Source: JAWODU01 sp046483125
Lineage (GTDB): Bacteria; Verrucomicrobiota; Kiritimatiellia; UBA8416; JAWODU01
Direction: 5' to 3'
Assembly: GCA_046483125.1 (NCBI GenBank)
Contig: JAWODU010000052.1
Coordinates: forward strand, 1 to 12,186
DNA: 12,186 bases
The stretch's first letter is position 1; the number at the start of each line of letters is the position of its first letter. Shown in pieces: positions 5,655 through 11,700 of this stretch. Made by a program: the position numbers and the translations under genes. Under the pieces are notes generated by a model. It was not told the DNA's origin and did not search any database. It was given only the letters and a program-made list of their open reading frames with translations.

Positions 5655-5919
5655 CAGACGAGCATTTCTGCCGGGACCTGATATAGTCGGAAAACGCTTC
5701 TGCGGGCGGACAGGGGGCACAGCCGAGGCATGCGTGCATGCGGGATTCAGGCGGTTTCATCGGCGCCGTCAGATCGGAGATGTCTTCAGCGGCGTCCAGT
5801 TGAAGCTGGGTGATGAACCCCTGCAGACAATCACACGTTCTGCATTCTTCGCGCGGTAGGCGCGCGAACATCTCATCCAGAATGCGCTTCACTTTGTCGC
5901 GATAGTCTTTGTTCTTCAT
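5632..5919 (-). CDS. Small Cys-rich protein, possible metal or Fe-S binder
   Basis: 95 aa. The sequence has two triple-Cys clusters: C26-R-T-C29-D-C31 followed by LQGFITQLQLDA, and C64-L-G-C67-A-P-C70-PP, plus C86. The pattern looks like a conserved small protein of anaerobes whose six Cys could bind zinc, copper or a cluster; I do not know a characterised member. ATG 5919 overlaps the stop codon of the preceding 55-codon ORF by 4 nt (ATGA), a sign of translational coupling. The 3' end overlaps the convergent NicO-like gene by 23 bp. Position in a metal/redox cluster supports a metal-handling role, by inference. Confidence 0.7.
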   Translation of the reverse strand: MKNKDYRDKVKRILDEMFARLPREECRTCDCLQGFITQLQLDAAEDISDLTAPMKPPESRMHACLGCAPCPPAEAFSDYIRSRQKCSSVKAPQTR

Positions 5920-6083
5920 GGATGGCCAGTCCTCGCTTCCAGTGTGGTCTCGGCAAAGCCGAATTGCGCTTTCAGGTTTCCGGTCAACTGTTTTGTCATT
6001 TCTTCAGGAAGAGAGATGTTTGGGCCCGTAACCACGACCGCGCTGAAACCCACGGCGTCTTCGGTGACAGGCCAGATCCTCAC
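5916..6083 (-). CDS. Small hypothetical protein (about 55 codons), start uncertain
   Basis: This reading frame is open from the in-frame stop at 6090-6092 to TGA at 5916-5918. It fits the space between the DUF302 gene and the 95-aa Cys-rich gene. The translation looks protein-like: VRIWPVTEDA, then a hydrophobic strand FSAVVVTGP, then ISLPEEMTKQL, and an end LEARTGHP. Its stop overlaps the next start as ATGA. The start is unclear: GTG 6083 has AGAGG almost touching it; GTG 6053 and ATG 5999 (27 codons) are alternatives. It could also be the 3' remnant of a longer gene whose 5' part was lost, because the frame is blocked 7 nt upstream of GTG 6083. I do not recognise the family. Confidence 0.5.
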   Translation of the reverse strand: MRIWPVTEDAVGFSAVVVTGPNISLPEEMTKQLTGNLKAQFGFAETTLEARTGHP

Positions 6084-6107
6084 GCCTCTTCAGGCCCACA
6101 CCTCAAA

Positions 6108-6500
6108 TCAGTCTCCGGCCGCCTCGTCCATTATCGCTTTGATATCGTCTTCAACGGCCTGGGCAACCGGCGCGAGTTCAGGCGTCTCAAACATCCCCAG
6201 GACTCGCGTCGGCAGGAGCGTCGAAAGCTTCATCCCGTCGCCTTCCTCGTACAGCGCAATGCGGCAGGGCAGGGCGGTGGAGATGCCGAGGTTCCGGTCC
6301 AGGACTTGTTTGGCACGCTGAGGGTTGCAGATTTCGTAGATCCGGCATTCGGGGCCGAAATCTACACCCTTCCCGTTCATTTTGGCCTTGAGATCGACAA
6401 TGTTGAGTACGCCGAACTTGTGGTTCTGCGCCGCCTGCTCCAGGCGCGCGCCTACCTCGTCAATGGTACCCTCCGTGGTCTTCTCGTATAGTATCCGCAT
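6108..6500 (-). CDS. DUF302 family protein
   Basis: 130 aa, about the usual size of a single DUF302 domain. ATG 6500 is preceded by AAGGAGA (6506-6512). Family landmarks are an N-terminal strand-helix unit, FGPECRIYEICNP (48-60, with C52 and C58), a helix, and LPCRIALYEEGDG (77-89, with C79). DUF302 proteins form compact alpha/beta dimers and are frequently encoded near redox or metal-stress genes; their biochemical role is unknown. Three Cys in the conserved core could hold a metal or respond to thiol stress, which is inference. It is probably co-transcribed with the two small genes downstream (25 bp and then a 4-nt overlap). Confidence 0.85.
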   Translation of the reverse strand: MRILYEKTTEGTIDEVGARLEQAAQNHKFGVLNIVDLKAKMNGKGVDFGPECRIYEICNPQRAKQVLDRNLGISTALPCRIALYEEGDGMKLSTLLPTRVLGMFETPELAPVAQAVEDDIKAIMDEAAGD

Positions 6501-6588
6501 TGTAGTCTCCTTTGTTGTTTTTATGGCTTCAGAGTATCGAAATCGGGCAACGGGATAGATTCAATCAATACGTTCACGCCATTATTGT

Positions 6589-6613
6589 TAAGCACTTGTT
6601 TTGTTTGTGCTTA
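6589..6613 (-). terminator. Possible weak stem-loop at the end of the DUF6448-like remnant
   Basis: TAAGCAC (6589-6595) and GTGCTTA (6607-6613) form a perfect 7-bp inverted repeat with an 11-nt loop. The minus-strand arm contains the TAA stop codon of the upstream remnant. No U-run follows, so a factor-independent terminator is weakly supported; mRNA processing or a chance repeat is equally possible. Confidence 0.25.
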
Positions 6614-6796
6614 TTCACCGCCGACACCATGCGGTGGTCCGGCCTGAATTGTCGTGTATAAGTTTTTTACGTATATCACGTATTTAACGTACGCATCAAC
6701 CCATTCCCTTCCGGCTACCACATTATCGCCCTGGTACTTCTTCTTCGCGTCTTTCATCCTCATCGTATTGGTCTTGTCAAGACTGCATATGAGCAT
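6611..6796 (-). pseudogene. Truncated DUF6448-like C-terminal remnant
   Basis: 61 aa open frame. Residues ~15-61 (DAKKKYQGDNVVAGREWVDA, then YVKYVIYVKNLY and a His/Gly-containing end) resemble from memory the C-terminal quarter of DUF6448 proteins. Those are usually around 200 aa, with an N-terminal signal peptide and a Cys-Asp-containing core. Neither part is present here. No ribosome-binding site precedes ATG 6796, and the flavodiiron gene ends only 12 bp upstream. The simplest reading is a gene decapitated by deletion, fused behind the flavodiiron gene. It could instead be a real short protein read through from the upstream transcript. The family call is from memory and not checked by alignment. 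Confidence 0.45.
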
Positions 6797-6808
6797 TGTT
6801 CTGGCTGT

Positions 6809-7993
6809 TCATGTTGCCACCGCATCGTTTTCGCGGTGCGCTTTCGCCACGGCGGCGGCCAGCGCGTCCAGCTCCGCGTAGGTGTCGGCGGTCGGTGCGC
6901 CTTTGTGCAGTATCGTCCCCAGCACCTCCACTTTAAGGTTCGGGATCAGTCCGGATATCTGCTCGATGGCCTTACTGCTCCAGCCGTACGAGCCGATGAT
7001 CGCGGCGTACTTGAGCTTCGGCCTCAGCAGGTTCGCGAGATGTGCCGCGTAATAGACGGCCGGATGCGGGCCGACGTGTACGGTCGGCGTGCCGACGATC
7101 AGAGTGGCGGCATCGACCAGGGTGATGGCCAGCTTGCCGATGTCGGTGACCGTCAAGTCGAAGGCGTGAACCTTGACGCCCTCGCGTGCGAGGGCGTCAA
7201 GGAGGTGCTTGACCATCCGTTCCGTACTGCCGTGCATGCTGATGTAGGGGAGGACCACGTCATTTTTCATGTTCGGCGACACCCAGTCACGATAGGCATC
7301 GAGGATGAAACCGGGCTCGTCATAGACCGGGCCGTGGCTGGGGGCAATGATGTCAAAAGGGCAATCCGCGAGCTTGTCGAGATTCTTCTGTATGATTTTG
7401 CGGAACGGCATCATGATCTCGGCGTAGTATCGCTTGGCCGCTTCGTACACCCGGGCATGGTCGGTCGCGAAAATATCGGTGGTCGCCAGATGCGAACCGA
7501 AAAAGTCGCAACTGAAGAGGCATTTGTCCTCCGGTACATACGTACACATGGTTTCCGGCCAATGCACCCAGGGGGTGTAGACAAACTGCAAGGTCTTGTC
7601 GCCGAGCGAAATACTTTCGCCATCCTCGACGACCCGGACGCGCTCGGACGGTACGTGCAGATGAGTTGTCAGAAGATCCTCGGCCTTTTTACTGCACACA
7701 AGCGTTGCCCGCGGATAACGATCAAGCAGTTCGGGAATGCACCCCGAATGGTCCTGCTCTGAGTGTTGCGAAATGATGTAGTCGATCTGTTCGGCGTCCC
7801 GCAGTTGCTCTATGAGTTCGTCACGCAGCTCCGGGTCGGCGCTGTCCACCAGCGCCGTGGCCTCTGAGCCCCGCGCGAGATACGCATTGTAGCTGGTGCC
7901 GTCGGGTAATGGAACCAATGCATCGAAGAGCCGCCGTTCCCAGTGAATCGTGGCGATAAGGTCGATACCTTGGTGAATTTGACGAGCATGCAT
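6809..7993 (-). CDS. fprA: Flavodiiron protein (FprA/rubredoxin:oxygen oxidoreductase family, A-type)
   Basis: 394 aa, the normal length of a two-domain A-type flavodiiron protein. ATG 7993 follows AAGGAGA (8000-8006) at 6 nt. The enzyme reduces O2 to water and/or NO to N2O in the cytosol of anaerobes, with electrons from rubredoxin or similar carriers. The metallo-beta-lactamase-like domain (1-~245) has all diiron ligands: H77-x-E79-x-D81-H82, H144, D163 and H220, with the family spacing of 61 residues between H82 and H144 and 18 between H144 and D163. The flavodoxin domain (~247-392) has the FMN phosphate loop SMHGSTE (252-258), GTPTVHVG (301-308) and GSYGWS (334-339). The electron donor might be the zinc-ribbon/ferredoxin pair at 2981-4079, by inference. 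It is the first gene after a 380-bp spacer and so probably has its own promoter. Confidence 0.94.
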   Translation of the reverse strand: MHARQIHQGIDLIATIHWERRLFDALVPLPDGTSYNAYLARGSEATALVDSADPELRDELIEQLRDAEQIDYIISQHSEQDHSGCIPELLDRYPRATLVCSKKAEDLLTTHLHVPSERVRVVEDGESISLGDKTLQFVYTPWVHWPETMCTYVPEDKCLFSCDFFGSHLATTDIFATDHARVYEAAKRYYAEIMMPFRKIIQKNLDKLADCPFDIIAPSHGPVYDEPGFILDAYRDWVSPNMKNDVVLPYISMHGSTERMVKHLLDALAREGVKVHAFDLTVTDIGKLAITLVDAATLIVGTPTVHVGPHPAVYYAAHLANLLRPKLKYAAIIGSYGWSSKAIEQISGLIPNLKVEVLGTILHKGAPTADTYAELDALAAAVAKAHRENDAVAT

Positions 7994-8370
7994 GTGTGGT
8001 CTCCTTTTTACTGTTTTTGTATCTTGATGAAAGTTATGAAGTCACCGTTTTTGGGTCCATGGCGACCGCTCGAAGGAACAGGATGTTATTTTTCACTGCC
8101 ATCCTGTTTAACGACTATACCGCGGACAGCGAGCGGATGCAACTTGCGTTTACGCATCATCGCGGTCCCTCTGCCATGGCCGCGGCCAGCGACAAGGCCG
8201 CCATAGATGGGGTGGGGCGTCGTTGACGGACTTAACAGATGGAGACCACTTGTTGTTATATGGCTTTGAAACGTCAACAAGGAGCATGTGATATGCTGAC
8301 TGAGATGAGTCGGCGTTCTCGATGCTTGCGCCCATGAAGCCTGAGTATCGCCGCTCGATGAGTTTAGGAG
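7994..8370. other. 380-bp spacer without a convincing gene; contains a hairpin
   Basis: The stretch between cutA and the flavodiiron gene holds only unconvincing short frames with no recognisable protein and no good ribosome-binding sites. What can be seen: the ribosome-binding site of the flavodiiron gene at its left end, a 9-bp inverted repeat at 8077-8108, an imperfect GC-rich hairpin around 8175-8213 (GGCCGCGGCC palindrome), and a repeated CTCGATG word (8316-8322 and 8354-8360). It probably contains the flavodiiron gene's promoter, which I could not locate. The mosaic of short repeats resembles intergenic repeat debris. Confidence 0.5.
8077..8108. repeat. 9-bp perfect inverted repeat (hairpin) upstream of the flavodiiron gene
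   Basis: AACAGGATG (8077-8085) and CATCCTGTT (8100-8108) are perfectly complementary with a 14-nt loop containing ATTTTTC. The arms include the ATCCTGT word that also recurs in the repeat cluster at 241-300, so this may be a member of the same dispersed family. It lies about 85-115 bp upstream of the flavodiiron start, so a role in transcription or leader structure is possible but unproven. Confidence 0.5.
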
Positions 8371-8387
8371 TGTTCACTGTTCACTGT
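8371..8387. repeat. Heptamer tandem repeat across the cutA stop codon
   Basis: On the plus strand this is TGTTCAC-TGTTCAC-TGT; on the coding strand it reads ACAGTGA-ACAGTGA-ACA. It is 2.4 units of a 7-bp repeat. The final codons of cutA (Ser-Glu-Gln-stop, with part of the Asp codon) are made of this repeat, so the tract supplies the gene's stop codon. Confidence 0.65.
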
Positions 8388-8718
8388 CGGGTGCAACTCG
8401 TGTTTCATCGCATATCCAATCAAGATATTCGGCAAGGCCGCCCGTTACGGGGGTAACGATAATTTCCGGCAGTTCGTACGGGTGTTGTTCCCGTATAAAC
8501 GTCTGCAGTGCAGGAACGCGATTCAGAGCAGTTTTTGCCAGGAGCAGGCATTCATTGTCGAATTGTACCGCGTTCTTCCATCGATACACGCTCCGCACGG
8601 GAATCATCTGCACACAGGCGGCAAGGTTCCGGTCGACCAGTTGTCTTGCCAGTTCTTCGCCTTCCTTCTCGCCGGCTACTGCTGTGCTGATCACCGCGCA
8701 TTTTGGTTCATCGAACAT
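8374..8718 (-). CDS. cutA: Divalent-cation tolerance protein CutA
   Basis: 114 aa, typical for this trimeric ferredoxin-fold protein (about 105-115 aa). ATG 8718 has AAGGAGG (8729-8735) and a closer GAGGA (8721-8725) upstream. Family landmarks are CAVISTAVAGEKEGEELARQ (7-26), LAACVQMIPVRSVYRWK (32-48, including the conserved Cys35 and YRW) and HPYELPEIIV (79-88). CutA is linked to copper and divalent-cation tolerance, though its mechanism is unsettled. It lies 51 bp downstream of the CusA-like pump on the same strand, consistent with a metal-resistance operon. The last residues and stop codon derive from a heptamer tract, so the C-terminal ~8 residues (after ICDETRVA) may be recently acquired and are probably disordered. 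Confidence 0.92.
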   Translation of the reverse strand: MFDEPKCAVISTAVAGEKEGEELARQLVDRNLAACVQMIPVRSVYRWKNAVQFDNECLLLAKTALNRVPALQTFIREQHPYELPEIIVTPVTGGLAEYLDWICDETRVAPDSEQ

Positions 8719-8769
8719 GATCCTCGTGCCTCCTTCCCATTCGCCGAATATATTGCGCCATACGCAGTG

Positions 8770-11700
8770 CTATTTCAATTTCATTTCCTCAAGCCAGCAG
8801 TACAGCACCGGCACCACGAAGATGGTGATTAGAACCACGAGCATGCCGCCGAAGGATGGAATCGCCATCGGCACCATCACGTCACTGCCGCGTCCGGTGG
8901 ATGTGAGTACCGGAATCAGCGCCAGGATCGTCGTGGCCGAGGTCATCAGGCATGGCCGCACACGGCGTTCGGCGGCAATGACGGTCGCGTCGTACACGTC
9001 CTCTTTCGTCTTCGGCTTGCGCTCGCGGAAAACCTGGCCCAGGTAGGTGGACTGGATTACGCCGTTGTCCGTTGCAATGCCGAATAATGCGAGGAATCCG
9101 ACCCATACGGCCACGCTCATGTTGATCGTGTGGATCTGGAACAGGGTCCGCATCTCTACACCGAACACGCTGAAGTCAAGGAACCAGGGCTGTCCGTAGA
9201 ACCAGAGCAGCAAAAACCCGCCGCACCACGCAACGAAGATGCCGGAGAACACCAGCAGAGTTGTGGACACGGACTTGAACTGGAAGTAGATGATCATGAA
9301 GATAACGAACAACGCCAGCGGCAGGATGATTGCCAGCGTCCTGGCTGCCCTCTGCTGGTTCTTGTAGCTTCCCGCGAATTCGTAACTCACGCCGCGAGGC
9401 AAGCTGAATTCACCGCTGTCGATCTTCGATCGCAGATACGCCTGGCACTGCTCAACCACGTCGACCTCGGCATATCCGGGTTTCTTGTCGAACACGACGT
9501 AACCCACCAGGAACGTGTCTTCGCTCTTGATCACCTGCGGACCGCGTTCGTAGCGGATCTCGGCCAGCTCGATAATCGGGATCTGTTGCCCGCCTTTGCC
9601 GGGCACGAGAATCTTCTCCATGGCCTCTATGCTGTCGCGCAGTTCGCGCTGGTAGCGAACGCGCACCGGAAAGCGCTCACGGCCCTCTACCGTGGTCATG
9701 ATCTTCCTGCCGCCGATGGCAATCTCGATGACATCCTGGAACTTGCGGATTGGCACCCCGTAGCGTGCGAGCGCCCGTCGATCAGGATGGATCTCCAGGT
9801 ACGGCTTGCCCACAATGCGGTCAGCGACGACGACGGCGGGTTCGACGGAGGGTACTTCCTTGAGAAAGCGCTCAATCTGAAGGCCGACTTTCTCGATGGT
9901 GTCCAGGTCGGGGCCTTTCACTTTCACGCCCATGGGGGCGCGCATGCCGCTTTGCAGCATGACGATACGCGCGGCGATCGGTTGAAGCTTCGGCGCCGAC
10001 GTGGTACCGGGCATCCTGGCCGCCCTCACGATCGCGTCCCAGATATCGTCCGGCGTTCTGATGTGATCACGCCATTGCCTGAACGGCCGCCCGTTCGGGT
10101 CGGGTATCAATTCGCCTTCAGTGTCTCGCACGAACTCGTCCGCCTTCTTGTCGTACTTGAAGTTTATCCGCCGGCCGTCCTTGTCGGTCCTGTACTCCGG
10201 CTTGTAGTTGATCACCGTTTCGATCATCGATATGGGGGCTGGGTCGAGCGGGGTTTCTGCCCGTCCGATCTTGCCCACAGCCGACTCGATCTCCGGGATC
10301 GATTCGAAGGCCATGTCCTGCTTCTCGAGAATGTCCAACGCCTCGCCGATCGAGGCGTGGGTCATGGTCGTCGGCATCCACAAGTAGGAGCCTTCGTCCA
10401 GGGGCGGCATGAACTCTTTGCCCAATCCGGGGAACTTGTGTGCCAGATACTGGGCCGGGGCGTTTTTCATGACCGGTTCCGGCAACCAGCCGAACATCTT
10501 CGGGAAACCAAGCCAAACCATCCCGCCTACTACGACGAGGATAAGAGGAAGTGAGAGAAATGCCGCCTTGTGACGGAGGCACCAGCGCAAAAGCCGGGTG
10601 TAGACCCTCTGGAAGAGCCAGAAGAACCCGAGCAGACCACCGATCAGCAAGGCCACGAAGATAAAGTTCCGCACAAACCCGCGTTCGGGTCCGAGGGGCT
10701 CCCAGTAGGCCGTCAACAGCATGCCGACAGCGACAATCGCCAGAATGCTTGCGGCGCCGGGGCCATACCGCTTCAGACGTTCCGGGATATGCTCTTCGGC
10801 CAGGTGATAGGCGCCGAACAGGACCAGAATCAGGCCCGCCCACCACGCAACGGTGAATGCCAGCACAATGCCCGCAAGGACCAACCCGATATTCAGCCCC
10901 GCCCGAAGTTTTCGGCCGGAAATTCGCCCACAGAACAGCAGGTGTGCGGCCGGAGGCAGGACGGTCAGCGCGATGACGATGGATGCGACAAGCGCAAAGG
11001 TCTTTGTGTAAGCGAGCGGCTTGAAGAGCTTGCCTTCCGCGCCGATCATCGTGAACACAGGCACAAAACTCACCACTGTGGTCAGCACAGCCGTCAACAC
11101 GGCGCTGCCTACCTCACTGGCCGCGCGATGGACGACTTCGAGAGAGGTGTTAGGTGTTGGGTGGCAGGTGGTAGGTGTCACCTCTTCGTCATCTTGGCGC
11201 TCTGCGTCAAGATGACGAAGGATGTTCTCACAGACTACGATCCCCATATCCACGATGGTGCCGATCGCGATAACGATGCCGGACAGGGCGACGATGTTTG
11301 CCTGCACACCGAAGGCTTTCATGCCGATGAAGCACAGCAACACGGCCAGCGGCAGCATGCCGCTGATCAATGCACTACTGCGCAAATGCATCACCATCAC
11401 CAGCACGACGATGATCGTGACCAGGATTTCTTGCGCGATCGATTCGTTCAGTGTGCCGAGGGTTTCGTAGATCAGACCGGTTCGATCGTAGAACGGCACG
11501 ACCGACACCTTGCTGATGGTTGCCCACGACGGCCATTCCTTGCGGGGAATGGAACGCAAATGTGCCAGCCAGGCTTCGCTGTTCAGTTCTGGTCCGTCGA
11601 AGGCCTCAAAGCCGTTCCTATCCGCGTAGGCTGTGACCGTGTCCCGTGAAACCGCTTCGTCATCGATCAAGACCTTGGCGGGCAGGGCTTCGCGGGTTTC

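Noticed and set aside
6836..7762. 308-codon plus-strand frame opposite the flavodiiron gene
   Set aside because: It is the antisense shadow of a gene with all diiron ligands and FMN motifs intact.
8024..8037. Possible Fnr box upstream of the flavodiiron gene (TTGAT-GAAA-GTTAT)
   Set aside because: Only one half-site matches; the second half agrees at two of five positions.
9130..10554. 474-codon plus-strand frame, and another of 359 codons at 10570-11649
   Set aside because: Both are antisense to the well-supported CusA-like gene. They are His/Arg/Asp-rich shadow frames typical of GC-rich coding sequence, with no domain.
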